The translations under genes were made by a program, and so were the position numbers. The notes beneath the pieces were generated by a model. That model was not told the DNA's origin. It saw only the letters and a list, made by a program, of their open reading frames with translations, and ran no database searches. DNA of 64,000 bases from Favolaschia claudopus (Eukaryota > Basidiomycota > Agaricomycetes > Agaricales > Mycenaceae): contig JAWWNJ010000010.1 in the NCBI GenBank assembly GCA_037176885.1, positions 1,550,001-1,614,000 on the forward strand, in the 5' to 3' direction. Shown here one piece after another: positions 11,984-24,049 of the stretch (position 1 is the first letter of the stretch; the number at the start of each line of letters is the position of its first letter).

Positions 11984-14674
11984 TTAAAATTGGTTTCCCT
12001 CAAATGCCTCCGCAAAGTCCGCCTGCGTCTTCAGCACCGTTTCCAAGTACTCCAGGTTAAGACCCTTGCCTGAGAACGATGCTAAACTCTCTGCAGTCTT
12101 GACGGCGTTTTTGATTTGCCTTCCGTTGATGTCGTACTTAGAAAGGGCATCGTATCCCTCTTCAGTAACATCGGCACCCGCGCCACCATTGAGCTTGCTC
12201 AAAAAGTCCTTCCAGAGGCGCCTGCGAGCGTCTGCCTCGAGATTCTCGTATTTCAGAGCGAGATGTATGCGACTCTGTGTGGATTTCCAAAGGTCAAACA
12301 GGGGAATGGTTTGAAAAAATTCCTACTCACCTGGAAGGCGCCGTCGAAGGTATTGACGCGATTTGTGGTCAAAAACAAGATCCCCTCGTAGTATTCCAAG
12401 AGACGCAAGAAGACCGAGACCAAAGCATTGCGGTGAACATCTGTAAGCGTCCGCTTCTCCAGGAAGACGTCAGCTTCGTCGATAAGCAGGACAGCTCTCC
12501 AGGTGTGAGCGAGATCCAGAATCCGCGTCAACTCCCGTTCCAGATGAGATGCCGAAGTACCTGGTGGATAGTGTCAGCTGAATTGTTTTCGGCGAACAGA
12601 AGCAAGATGTACCGAGATCGCCCGACGACACAACATACAAGGGGCGCCGGGTGTGCTCAGCAATGCACTCTGCGGTCAACGTCTTGCCGACACCGGGTGA
12701 ACCGTGTAGAACGGTGACGAGGCCGCGTCCCTTGCCCTTAATGATATCGTCAAATTTGTCGTCCTCAACTCTGAGGTGAGAGGACACCAATGCCCGTATG
12801 AGTGACTTCGAGGCATCAGGCAGCACAAGGCGGTCGAACGAAGCCTGCAAATCGCGATAAATTTCCGGCGGCAACAGTCGCAATAGGGTTGCTCACCTCA
12901 TTCCAAACAATATCCGAGTAGTTCTCGATGAACAACTGGAACCACTGCTTCTCGGTGAAGGAGAACCCACGCAGGATATTCGTAGTCAGTAATGTTTCCT
13001 CCTCAGTCAACCCCCGCGCCGCCTTCTCAGCGACCAGCTTCGCTTTGAATGCCGCAAATTCCTCCGCAGACATACTGTCCTCGGCCCAAAACAGCGTCTC
13101 AGTCATCTCCTCGTCTTCAGGCGCCTCCCAAGCAAAGTCGGTGCGGATTCGGTTATACGAAGTCCCGTCTATCATTACTCGGCTCTTGATCTGAAATTCA
13201 CTCATTGAGCAAAAGATTTCGACGTGATTGAGAATGACCAAGAACTTACGCTGAATTTCTTGTCGGCCTCATGCCCCTGCTCGATTGCGACGCCGACGTA
13301 TTCGCCGTGGCACTGGCCCCGCATGGATTGGAAGCGCTCCCCGCGTTTCATCAACGCTGCGTGAATGTCATCCTTGCGCGTGCGCATGTCCAAAGGTGCA
13401 AAGGGGAGCGAGGGGATGAACGCGCTCCCTGCGAAAGGTGGGATTTTTAGCCGCTCGGTACGTTTCCCGAAGTTCTTGCCTGGAGAACATGTTAGAGGGA
13501 ACGACCTCGAGAATATGATTTTGGAAGAGAAGCGTACCATCGTAGTCCATGAATGTGCCCAGTGAATAGAATCCGACATGTTGGCCGCACTTGACGGTGT
13601 AGTATGATTCGACCTTGAAGGCCCGGTCGTAGCCGCGAATCTTCGAGTGCATGATGGTGCCCGGGCGGAAGAGTGTCCACAGACTGACAAATTATGAATA
13701 CAAATGAGCAGATGGCGGCGACGGATGACTCACGTGTCATACGAAACAAGATTTTGAGGACGTAGGTTATTGACCTGTTCGATGGTGTTGGCAAACTGAG
13801 TCTCGATGAAATTGAGCAGGATATTCATGTGCACGAGCTCGTCAGAGCCCTCTGCAAGAGTCTTTGCCTCCGCTTGAAGTTCCGAGAGATAGTGGTACAG
13901 GCATTCAACTGGGAGGGTCAGGCAGATGTGCTATCCAACCCATTTAACTTTTGTTTGTGTACGCGAAAGTGAAGCGGACGAACGGACCTCAGTGTGGAAA
14001 GAGATGGAAGGGTAAGAGCTGATAACCTTAGCCAAGATCTTCTTGAGGTGTTCCGAGTATACTTCGACGGTGGTCTGCTCGACACGCTCCTTCTCAGGCT
14101 CGTCCTCGTCGAAGTGGCGGATGACCACCAAGACGTGCTTGCACCACCACTCTTCGCCCCGAACACGAGGTTCGGCCTTCTTTTGCCGGATGTAGTACTC
14201 GTCGCCGTTCTTGTCCCATCGCTAGAGGTATACGGTGTCAACTAACGCTATATGGTCTAGACACGATCAACCCACTTTATCGAGATGGACGAGCTCAGGC
14301 TTGGAACCGTGGGGGACATCCTTGTACGCCTCGTTCAAGGCGTCTAGTTCCTTCTTGCGCGCTTTGATCTCCTTGTCTTCTTCGCTCTCCTCGTCCTCTT
14401 TCTTGGTGGCATCGTCTGCTTTCTTCTCATCTTCTGTCTTTGCGGCGGCATCCGACGTTGAGGGGGCATCAGCATCAGTTGAGGTAGTTTCGGAAGTGGC
14501 CGCGTCAGGGACAGCAGAGGTCGCATCGGGGACGGCAGGAGTAGCCACAGGCTCGGTAGGCGCCACAACGGATTCCTCCGACTCAGCTTGGACGCCGTTG
14601 ACCTTGACGCCGTTAGGCTTCACAACGGCGTCAACGCCATTCGAAGGCGCTTCATCAACAACGAGACTGGGCAT
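11984..14674 (-). CDS. AAA-type ATPase of the fungal DUF7025 kind
   Basis: ATP-driven remodelling ATPase, single AAA module, substrate unknown. ATG 14674 opens an Ala/Ser/Glu/Asp-rich low-complexity N-terminus (about 135 residues). Several exons follow: a region with RWDKNGDEYY and NLVSYDTLWTLFRPG typical of the DUF7025 part of these proteins, then the ATPase core. Walker A is GSPGVGKTLTAE (about 12700-12660), Walker B is VLLIDEADVFLEKR, and sensor 1 lies in LFLTTNRVNTFDGAFQSR, crossing an intron. The C-terminal lid reads YDINGRQIKNAVKTAESLA. All key catalytic motifs are present. Introns of 50-60 nt are inferred throughout and keep frame. Mammalian relatives are not close enough to name a gene. 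The neighbouring hydrolase gene is divergent. Confidence 0.85.
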
Positions 14675-15955
14675 TGTAGGGTAGTTTAATGGGGGGAAAT
14701 CGGGAGAGAGGGGGTACTGGAGGGAAAGACCATTGTCACGGACGTTATATAGAAAATGCGCAGGAAGCTTCGAGTCACAGCACGAAGTCTGAATCGGGAA
14801 CGAGCGCGCTCAGTCGTGCTGACTCGAAGATAAGTAGTGATGGAAGGTCGTGTTAGCCGAAGTCCTCCTGCGATATATGGGAGTGAGCGTTTCAACCAAG
14901 GCTACGCTTTCCATGAGCCCGTCGCCAGATTTCAGCACATCGGGCCCTGCCCTTAATTTCACAGCATTGGACAAGGGGTACGAATGGAAGTAGCCATACA
15001 GAACCCAATCTTTGGAGTAACACAGCTGTTGTGTTCAAGTAAAGACCTCGCAGACAATAGTAGAATAGACGCGCGCAGGGAAGTTTGGAGGGAACACGTT
15101 GTTGCTTTGATTAGGCCGGCGCTCCGCTATGTCCATACGGACGTGGGGTGAGGACTATAGTCATCTTGAATAAAGTGATAATGAATACAGAGACAACTGT
15201 CGCAGCCCGCGGCGGTACCGCCGCTGGTGTCGAGTTGCGATGAGTTATTGTTGTAGAAGAAAGCGGCGTTGTTAGGGCCCAGTTCTAATCCAGTACCAAT
15301 TTATTGTCACAAAGGGGTGATCTTGAGAGACGATCCAGAATTACCCGCTCTTTGGCCAATAGTTCCACGACCAAGGTAGGCTTGCCTCTACTGACTGGAC
15401 ATGACAGATTGCGGTGCCGACTCGGAATCCCGACACAAAGGAGCGCGCAGGCGTTGCCAAGTATTCACGGCCAAACGGCGAGCTACACCTTCTCAATCTT
15501 TATGCGGTGCATAGAAACTTTCAAGGAAGAAACAACGAGGCGGAGGCTGGCGGAGGACAAGACGCACTGTCACGACCGTGACCATTTTGAACCTTCGGCC
15601 CTTTACCACTACGTTATCCTACTTTATCTCAACTTCTGCACGTTGGGAGCCCAGTAATTCGTCTCAACAAGTTACATCCGACAATATGGTAACCAAACGC
15701 GGTGACCCTGTCGCACAACGTGGCCCAAGACCTCGCCGGCGCCAACAACGCAGACCTCAAGGGCTTCAGAACAGGTTCTTTACCAGGCGCCGTAAATGTT
15801 TTCTTGAGTCGATTATCTTATCTGGTGCTCTATCGACGGCAAAGACTTGCGAAAACGATCGCCATTGCTTTGTGTATAATCTATTGAATTCACACAAGTT
15901 CCTCTCGTGACTGGTGCAGCAGCTGAGTAAGAAACACGCCAACTCTCAAGCGCAA
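14675..15955. other. Intergenic region between divergent genes
   Basis: About 1.3 kb separates the AAA ATPase start from the hydrolase start. I recognise no coding sequence. A few open frames at 15304-15910 have the composition of chance reading and no recognised motif. Confidence 0.5.
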
Positions 15956-15963
15956 TATAAAAG
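15956..15963 (+). promoter_or_regulatory. TATA box of the alpha/beta hydrolase gene
   Basis: TATAAAAG lies 41 nt upstream of ATG 15997, which implies a very short 5' leader. Confidence 0.6.
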
Positions 15964-15996
15964 CCCCACAGAAACGAAGCTCAAATCAACGTGAAC

Positions 15997-16890
15997 ATGG
16001 CGCTCAAGAAAGCCACCACTCCCGTCCTCGAAATTGCCTACTACGAGCATGGTCCAGCAACTGGCTGGCCCGTCATACTTGCCCACGGCTTTCCATACGA
16101 CATCCACCTTTACGACGATGTCGTGCCATTGCTGGTCGCGCAAGGCGCGCGCGTCATTCTGCCCTATGTTCGTGGGTACGGCCCAACTCGTTTCTTATCT
16201 CCCTCCACCATGCGGACCGGCCAACAAGCAGCTTTGGCCTCGGACCTCATCGATCTGATGAACGCGCTGAACATTGAGAAGGCTGTACTAGCTGGATTCG
16301 ACTGGGGAGGCCTCGCATCCTGTGTCGCTTCGGCTCTCTGGCCGGAACGTGTCGCTGGGCTGGTTTCTTACGCTGGTTACGACGTCGTGGATCGAGCTCG
16401 GCAGCGCCTTTCGTTCGCCCCGTCGCTCGAGTGCGTTATGTGGTACCAGCATCTCTTCCAGGGTGAACGCGGAAGGGACGCACTTGTGCGAAATCGACGC
16501 GAGATCTGCCGTATCCTGTGGCAGCAATGGTCGCCAACGTGGGCTTTCAGCGAATCGCTCTTTGACGAGGTCGTCAAGTCGTTCGATAATCCCGACTTTG
16601 TCGATGTTGTGTTGCATTGTTATCGCCATGTATTTGGCAATGTCGAGGGGGATCCCGCGTTGGAACCGCTCGAGGAAAGGCTTGCGCAGAATCTCAAGAT
16701 TACTGTTCCAACCGTTACGCTGGACGGCACACTCGATCCTCTGAAGCCAGGGGGTTCTGCATCGCACGCAGAAATGTTCACTGGTAGACATGAGCTTCGA
16801 GTGGAGAATGTTGGGCATGCATTCCCTGCGGAAGCTCCCGCTGCATTTGCGGACGCAGTGTTGACGGTGCATCATTGGTCCTTTGAGTGA
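15997..16890 (+). CDS. Alpha/beta hydrolase, epoxide hydrolase-like
   Basis: Intronless gene of 297 residues. The in-frame GTG six bases upstream is not a eukaryotic start, so I chose ATG 15997. The oxyanion HG motif is in LAHGFPYD. The nucleophile elbow is GFDWGG, with aspartate instead of serine, as in epoxide hydrolases and haloalkane/haloacetate dehalogenases. The acid is probably in LDGTLDPL and the histidine in VGHAFPAEAP, completing an Asp-Asp-His triad. A cap region rich in Trp and Arg lies between (about residues 145-225). I see no signal peptide, so it is probably cytosolic. The exact substrate cannot be told from sequence; a detoxifying hydrolase is likely. Confidence 0.85.
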   Translation: MALKKATTPVLEIAYYEHGPATGWPVILAHGFPYDIHLYDDVVPLLVAQGARVILPYVRGYGPTRFLSPSTMRTGQQAALASDLIDLMNALNIEKAVLAGFDWGGLASCVASALWPERVAGLVSYAGYDVVDRARQRLSFAPSLECVMWYQHLFQGERGRDALVRNRREICRILWQQWSPTWAFSESLFDEVVKSFDNPDFVDVVLHCYRHVFGNVEGDPALEPLEERLAQNLKITVPTVTLDGTLDPLKPGGSASHAEMFTGRHELRVENVGHAFPAEAPAAFADAVLTVHHWSFE

Positions 16891-17769
16891 TATCTCTGCC
16901 ATCTTCCACTGCATTGCGAAGTTGCTGTCCTCACCGGGACCAAACCGGGACGCTGGGCGAATCGAGCTCCTTTCTCATTCTGTACTTATGCTCCACTTTG
17001 TACCACCATAAAAATACCAGGTAGTATCTTCTAAAACTGTGACTATCGTCTTTTTCCAACGAGGTCTGTGTCTTTACTTCCAAGAGCAAATAGAGTTTTG
17101 AATGGCTCATGAGCCTGAAGAGCATCACGCGTGACTCGACCCGTTCTTTCCTCTCTCTTTGCCGCTGCGCTACCCGACATGAGCTCGCTACTCAAGTCAG
17201 ACAACCCAGCATGCACCAAGCATGCACAACGAATCCATTGAATTCCTCGAACAAAAAGTCCCAATCACGAACTTTCAAACATTCAATGTGTCTCCCGAAT
17301 ACGCGTGTGCTCCACGTCAATTTTACATTCTACCGATCCTCAAAATGCGACGACTATTCAATCAAAGGATTGGGGCGAGAGATGCAAACCTGGTACGAAA
17401 TACAGACAGCTGCTTGTGCTGCACCTGCTGACCCAACCACAGCGAGATCGACAGTCGTCGTTCCGGACCGTGGATATCTACGAGTTTATTGCTAGGGTTG
17501 CTGCTAATAGAGCAGTATTGAGCCATACGCGTATGAGTTTTAGTTTTCCAGGTACTTTTGCTGCTCAACTTTCATCTTCCTGGGTCCAATCTTGGATCAC
17601 CGTCCCCCGGCCCGCTCTGAAGCTTTAGCTTCGAGTACGAGAGCCTTTACGAGCATAATGAGCACTCGAAGAAGTCAACAATTCAACCGTCACGCCGAAG
17701 ATCTCTTTCACCGCCTTCTCCTGACACCCATGGTCAGCTGTTCCGTTCAGAAGAACCATCGCGTTCCAG
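16891..17769. other. No convincing gene
   Basis: About 0.9 kb between the hydrolase and the GH32 gene. Overlapping short frames at 17109-17630 show no domain, and none continues through plausible introns. Confidence 0.45.
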
Positions 17770-17776
17770 TATAAAG
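17770..17776 (+). promoter_or_regulatory. TATA box of the GH32 gene
   Basis: TATAAAG sits 59 nt upstream of ATG 17829, a usual distance for a fungal secreted enzyme gene. Confidence 0.5.
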
Positions 17777-17828
17777 CGACCTTTCCCGAACGCAACAATG
17801 ACGCAGTCATCGAAAACCTACACTCGCC

Positions 17829-20310
17829 ATGCAGCTCGTAGCGCTCGCTGCAAGTATACTGTGGCCTGTCTTCGCAACAGCAGCAGCGCCAACATGCAGT
17901 CTTGCCGACCAAAGCAAAGCCCCTGGAGACTTGACTTCTTGCCCCACTTCGTCTTTGTTCTCGGTATGGCGGCCGCGCGCACGATTTATTGCGCCGGAGG
18001 GGTGGATGAATGACCCGCAAGGTGAGAGGCAATCGCATTGTTACGACGGAGAAATCATCTTAGGTGTTGTTTGAAGGCCTGTACCAACGAAGCGACGGCT
18101 CTTTTCATGCTGGGTATCAGTGCCATCCGGAGCACTATACTGTGGGTCTCACTCGCCGAACTATACCCTCAAGTTCCTGATGCGACCATGGATCTAGTGG
18201 GGCAATATCACTCAATGTGCTGCAACATCCAAAGACTTCGTCTACTGGGAAGATAGTACGTTTTTTTGCAATTTCTGTTGTATGTCCTTGCTGACCTTGA
18301 ACGAACTCAGTGAATAGCTGGGAAAATCCCAGAACTCTGGTGGGTTTTCTTCTTCCTCGCGCATTCGCATACTCAATACCGTCTAGTGGCCGTCGCAGCT
18401 TTTCGATATCCGTGGTGTCTTCGATGGCTCGATCATGAAGAACGGATATAATGGCTTCCCTACCACTATCTATACAGGGACCTTCCCCTCGCCCCTTGGC
18501 TCTGGAACGAATGAGGGTGTCGGCGCTGAGACACAAAACATGGCGTATACCGAAGACGACGGGTAAACACAGTTCCTAACTTTGTTCTTGTGCCCCCTTG
18601 CTCATGTTGTCCAGCGCCTCTTGGATCAAGCTGCCATTCGGAACTCAAGACAATCCTATCATTTGTGAGTGACTTGGTCTTCCCTCAGCAAAGAAGGCTC
18701 ATTTTTCTTCACGCCCAGGGCAATGGCCAATGAACAGCCTGACTGGGTTCCGCGATCCCTACATCTTCACGTCCCCAACTCTTTCAAATCTGTCCGGCAA
18801 CTCGTCTGGCGCAACTGGCGACCACTTCCTCACCATCTCGAGCGGCATTCATGGAGTCGGTCCGCGTCTACTACTCTACCGCCAAACCAGCAACGACGAT
18901 GTCCGTGCATGGACGTACCTTGGTCCCGTCATTAGCGTCTCGGGGCCGGCTTCATTTTCGTCGGAGGGATGGAGCGGCAACTTTGGAATCAATTTCGAGA
19001 CGGCTTCGGTTACGCGACTGAATGAGGAGGGAGAGTCTTTGGATCCTGAAGATTCTTCTGCTGTGGACTTTATCGGGTTTGGAACGGAAGGTGGAAGGGA
19101 TGGTTACGAAGGACATTGGCCTTTGTGTAAGACCAGATTGGTTGTATGACCACAGTGACTAACAACACAATTCTAGGGTCTATGGTCACATATTCTGCGT
19201 CCACCAATGGGAGTATTCAAGCCAGCATCAACGCCGTTGGTGTTGTTGATTGGGGAAGAGCGTATGCCACTGTTCCGTTCCCCGTCGAAGGAAACCGATC
19301 GGTTCTCGTTGGTTGGACGTATGTGAGTATGGAAAGAGCAGTCTCCTCCCTTTCCTGCTGAAAACCCAATCCTAGGAAGACGACGAGTCCCTCTCACTAG
19401 CCGCGCAGCGCTCATACCAAGGCGCCTTCACCCTGTTCCGTGACCTGTTCCTCAAAGTCATCCGTAACGTCGATCCAAACGCGCCGGGTCTACATTCAGC
19501 TGGAAACTGGGTCACACGAAACGAGAAAGATGGAAGTGTTTCTGTCCTGACGCTGGGACAACGTATCGTTAGGGAGGTGACGGATGAGTACAGAGCCAAG
19601 TCGGTGGTCTCTAGTCCTGCGCCTATCACATTCGATGGGTCGGAGGGTTATGTCCCGTTTTCTACACAACCGACGGGCAGATTCTATGCTATCCAGTCAA
19701 CGCTAACGTGGACTGGTAGTACAGCCGCAGGCGATATGCCGATAGCTGGTCTTCGGGTGTTGACGAGCGATAGTGAATGGACGAATATCCAGGTATGCTG
19801 CTCCTTATACCGCCATGCGTAGCTTGACGTTTTCACAAGTTCCAACCGGGGAATGAGACCCTGACTGTCGACCGTTCGCACAGCTCGCTCATCTCTTCCT
19901 GTGCGTGTATTATGTGCTCGAAATTAGCAATGTTAACCACGAGAATAGATGGAAACAATGCCGATGTGGCGAAGCTGCGCCTCTGGCCTATATTGAACGG
20001 CAACACATCGACCATTCAGTCCCTCAACCTAACCGTTATCGTCGACAATTCAGCGTTAGAGATTTACGCGAACGACGTCGCCGTGATCACCAGCAGAGTA
20101 TATCCATGGCTCTCGGCATCTCTTGGGGCAGGTTTCTTCGTCCTGCCGCCCTCTAACGGAGTCGGAAGCGGGAGCGTCAAGTACGAGAACGTTGAGCTGT
20201 GGGATGGGTTGGTGAATGCTTGGCCCAGTAGGCCTGCAGATACCACTAAGCCGTTGATCAACGACGGACCGCTTCCTGGGATATGGGGTGGTCTTTGGGA
20301 TGGCAGATAG
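17829..20310 (+). CDS. Secreted glycoside hydrolase family 32 (invertase/inulinase type)
   Basis: Hydrolyses beta-fructofuranosyl bonds in sucrose or fructans outside the cell. ATG 17829 opens a signal peptide with the hydrophobic core LVALAASILWPVFATAAA. The nucleophile motif is WMNDPQG; the first intron must end at ...TTTGAAG to give GLYQRSDGSFHAGYQ. Later joins give WGNITQCAATSKDFVYW, RGVFDGS, and FRDPYIF with the transition-state stabilising RDP. The region GTEGGRDGYEGHWPLW probably carries the acid/base. A C-terminal beta-sandwich follows, with DRSHSSLISS and WPILNGN. About ten introns of 45-60 nt are inferred, all keeping frame. In the raw sequence several introns contain stops, which can make the gene look broken; it is not. 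Exact specificity is unknown. Confidence 0.87.
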
Positions 20311-20672
20311 TACGTCTGTTCGTTCCTTCGTAGTCATCCGAATGTACAACAATCGCAGGTACGAGGAAAGATCTGTTGTAGCGTCTGTCCCCAAAAGCCT
20401 GATCGAAATGTCTCAATTACTGAGAACGGCCGAATAAGGAAGTTCGGTTGGACAAGTTCCGAAGCATCTTCCCTTGTTTGACCAGCTATAGCGAAACTGC
20501 AAGCCCCTTCTGAACGTTGTCCATGACATTGTGGAATCATGCTTCTTCCGCTTAGTTTCCGAGTCGATAACCCGCGAGCATCGTCCTCGTCCGAAGGAAA
20601 CGGCCAGTAACCCAAATTTAAGAGGAAGCTGGAAAGTGCGGATCCCCGTCTGTAGCGAAATCCTACCATACT

Positions 20673-22869
20673 ATGTCTCCCAATTCTCAATCCTCAGCGC
20701 TGCCGGCTACGACTCTGGTTGTTTTGGTTTTGGCTACCTGGTTCCTGATTCAATTCCGCAAGGCTCGACTGAATAAGAAACCACTTCCGCCTGGTCCTAA
20801 AGGCCACTGGCTCTTTGGCCCGGCTATCCCCAAAGAACAGTAGACTGAGCCCTGCTCGATCATGCCCAACCTTGCCCAATAAGCTGAATTTACCTGTTAT
20901 CCAGTCCGTGGCTTAAATTCGAAGAATGGATTCAAGAATATGGACCCGTTGTTTCCTTTCGAAAAGGACGCCAACTCACGGTCATCGTTGGGCGCTACGA
21001 CGTGAGTTCGATTGACGGTCTCCGAGCTCCATATCCCGATCTCTTGAAAGGCTGCAGTTCAGATTTTGGAAAAGGAAGGGGCAGCCACTGCCGACCGGCC
21101 GAATCATATTGCAGCGGGAGAGACGCTCTCCGGAGGAATGCGAACTCTACTTATCCCGAATGGCGAACGGCTACGGAGATTTCGCAAGTTGCGGTTCCAA
21201 TTTTACGACCTGAATAACATTACAATGATTTTGATACAGAGCCTTGCATTCTCAACTACGACCAAACGTTGCTGTTGAATACCAGCCCTTGCAACAAATC
21301 AACGCTCAACACCATATGCTCGACCTGCTCAAAGATCCAAGCAACCACATGGCTCATTCGCAAGGGTTTGTCCCAACTAGTTTGGTCTTCATCTCCTTGA
21401 AGCTTGTCTGAAACCTTGCAGATATGCTGCCAGCCTCATATTGTCGTTGACCTACGGAATTGCAGTGCATACGGCATCAAATGATCCCATTGTGCGGGAG
21501 GTCAACGACTCTCAAACAAATCTTGGTGCCGCCTTGGTTCCCGGTGCTTGGATGGTGGACTCCTTTCCGATACTCCGACTCATACCGAACTATCTATTGG
21601 AGCTTCGTAGACAGCATCAGCTGGAGCTCAACTTGTTCAAGTCGCAGCTCGAGCACGTCCGCGAACAAATGGTATCGTTTCTCTTTTATTTTCCCCCAAT
21701 CAAAATCAAGAGCTACGACTAGATCTCGAACAAGCATGTGAAGGCTTGTTTCGGAAGAATGCTCATCGAACGGCAAGAAGAGTATAAATTGACGGACGAC
21801 GAAGCTGCATACTTGGCTGGCTCTATGTTTGGCGCAGGCGCTGGCACTGTGAGTTTCATTCGCCAACATTGAGAATATCCATGACTGGCACTTCAGAGCG
21901 CTTCCGCTATTTCAATCATGGTCATGGCAGCTGCCGCATTTCCTGAGGCTCAGAAAAAAGTTCAGGAGCAGCTCGACAGCGTGGTAGGACCCAATAAACG
22001 TATGCGTTGTGACTCATTTGTGCGCAGCTAAACTGAGCATTCCCCGTATCCTCTTTCCAGTCCCGACATTCCAAGATGAATCTGTTCTGATGCAAGTGAC
22101 TGCATTTTACTTGGAGACATTCCGATGGCAAGCTGATTCTGTTTCCGCACCAACTCTCCTCTGACGATGGTTCACAGGCGGCCTGTGAGCGCAGGAGGTG
22201 CGACGATCATATTGTTCGACATTGCTTCGCTATATATTCGCGTACTACCAGGGTTTGCACACCAAGCAACTAGAGACATCGTCTATGTATGTTGCGCCGA
22301 CATAGCTGCAACGGTGATTGATTCTTGTGTAGGACGGATATATTATACCTGCAGGAGCCGCTATCTATGGAAACCATTGGTAAATGTTGAACTTTACTGT
22401 CTGTTCAACGTTGAACTCCCACGCAGGTCCATTGCTCGAGATCCCGCTATATTTCCAGATCCGGAGCGGTTTGACCCACAACGCTGGCTGACTGCAGACG
22501 GAACCAAAATTCGAGAAGACCTCAAGGTCTTTCAATTTGGCTTCGGAAGACGGGTACACACTGAAATTCATTGCTCTCTCTTCGCAATATTCAACCCCTT
22601 CTTTTGTTAGGTCTGTCCAGGCTCACATGTTGCGACCAAGTACGCCTAAGGATGTCGAACTTGAATCTCCAGACTGAAATGAATTTAGATCTCTGTTCAT
22701 CAATACTGCCCTCATGCTCTGGTCGTACCGGATTTTGCCTGACCAAAAGAACCCGCTTGATACGATGGCCTTCACCAACACCGCCAATACCCATCCTTTG
22801 CCGTTTTCCGTACGCTTCGAGCCGCGAAGAGACGCGAAAGAATTGGAAAAATTGTTACAGGATATGTGA
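20673..22869 (+). CDS. Cytochrome P450 monooxygenase
   Basis: Membrane-anchored heme monooxygenase, probably of the endoplasmic reticulum. ATG 20673 starts an N-terminal anchor (LVVLVLATWFLIQF) followed by the proline hinge PLPPGPKG. More than ten small introns are inferred. The joins give FEEWIQEYGPVVSF, GERLRRFRK, the EXXR motif as ETFR, PERF in FPDPERFDPQRW, and the heme loop FGFGRRVCPGSH split by an intron just before the cysteine. The end reads FEPRRDAKELEKLL. One intron (22128-22177) uses a GC donor. The I-helix motif reads GAGAGTSAS where an acidic residue is usual before Thr. Otherwise it resembles the OrdA-like P450s of Agaricomycetes. It lies next to a GH32 gene and a TIGR04076-like gene, and I see no clear biosynthetic cluster. 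Confidence 0.85.
22128..22177 (+). other. GC-AG intron in the P450 gene
   Basis: The exon ends CGATG and the intron starts GCAAGC and ends CACAG. Splicing gives ETFRWRPVSAGG, the expected P450 reading across the K helix. No GT donor nearby keeps this frame. The intron contains CTGAC, a possible branch site. Confidence 0.7.
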
Positions 22870-23351
22870 GTTCCGAGCAAAATGTAAACCATCTAGCTTG
22901 GGCTTGTCTTGTATACTATGAGTTTAATACTCTGGATATGCATACCTGCCTCGTTTCAGTGCCAAGTGGTGGGAGAGTTCACTCACAGCCGACAATGAAA
23001 TAAACATTGACCGGACAATTTAACCTGATACTTACAGTAGTTGTTACTGATCTCGAGAGCGTGATGGTGCTCAAAACTATAAAATCAATATTCCACTAGA
23101 TTCCACTGTATCGAGAACTACCTGAAAACTCCACTCCGCCCACGCGCCTCGGCGTCCGTGTCATGTGACCGCGCATTTCATCCCGGCCTGTCGTTGTCAC
23201 GGTAACGTGAACCACTCCTTCCTGAACTAACAACTTGACCTAGGACTTGCCTACTAGTAGGACGACACATCAGCTCTATAGTCTATTGGAATCGCCCCAC
23301 CTAAACACGCTTGGATTCGAGACTCATTTGGAAAAATCCAAGCATCATTGG

Positions 23352-23785
23352 ATGTCCACTCAAAACAACGAAAGTACAGCGGCTGGCAATGTCGACGATG
23401 CATTCCAGCTGTATGACCTGCGCATTGAAGTCGTATGCCCACCGGGAGAACCTATTCTGTGCGGCGCAAAGCAAGGCGACTACTTCACGCTCGAAGGTGA
23501 AATGCTATACCTGCCTCCTGGACAAGGTTTCTCTATATATTCCCTGGGTGGATATTCTTCGCATCTTCCTTTGTTATCGGCGGCTCAACTGCTTGAATGA
23601 GCAAAGGCGCAGTTCTTCCTTTGCTAGCCGCTAAACAGAGGGAGACTCATCCAAATGATTGGATGTCGACCGACGCGGAGGTGGCATGCCCAGATCCACA
23701 TTGTAAATCGCGTTTGAAGATTACAAGGACCGGAAAGCGCACTTTCCGTCATGGAGAAGTGACTGCCGTTCCGCTCGGAGGTTGA
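23352..23785 (+). CDS. TIGR04076-like small protein
   Basis: Two exons starting at ATG 23352. The first carries YDLRIEVVCPPGEPILCGAK and GDYFTLEGEMLYLPPGQGFSIYSL. An intron (GTGGAT...CAAAG, about 59 nt) joins it to AVLPLLAAKQRETHPNDWM, then ACPDPHCKSRLKITRTGKR. This order matches the short TIGR04076 proteins found in bacteria and fungi, whose function is unknown. Three to four cysteines (VVCPPG, LCGAK, ACPDPHC) could bind metal. The product is about 124 residues, with no signal peptide. A frame continuing upstream to 23247 is possible, but it does not start with ATG and looks unlike the family. Confidence 0.75.
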
Positions 23786-24049
23786 TGCCTGGCCATGGGA
23801 CTGGTATGTGGTTTATTCGCAACTCAACAGATAAGGTCGATCATGCACTCTTCCCACAGGCTTTCGTCGACACAATCATTGGAACTTAGTATCATAACTT
23901 TGCCGTTGATGAGCTGCCAGAAATTTGAAGAATACCGTTTTCTCAGATTCTCTGCGGTGCGCTACGAAATTCGGAACAAAGTCAGGTATTTGCGACTGTT
24001 TGGCAATTGTTGAAACATTTGTGATAATACAATGTAAGTTCCGCTACCT
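23786..24049. other. Short gap between convergent genes
   Basis: About 260 nt between the stop of the TIGR04076-like gene and the stop of the HAM1-like gene. I see no feature in it. Confidence 0.5.

Noticed and set aside
15991..15996. Upstream start of the alpha/beta hydrolase at 15991
   Set aside because: The codon is GTG; nuclear genes use ATG, which lies six bases downstream.
17829..20310. GH32 gene as a pseudogene because of internal stops
   Set aside because: All stops fall in predicted introns; choosing the correct acceptors restores every conserved motif.
20673..22869. P450 gene as a broken copy
   Set aside because: Apparent frame breaks are solved by a GTTGCG donor near 21188 and a GC donor at 22128.
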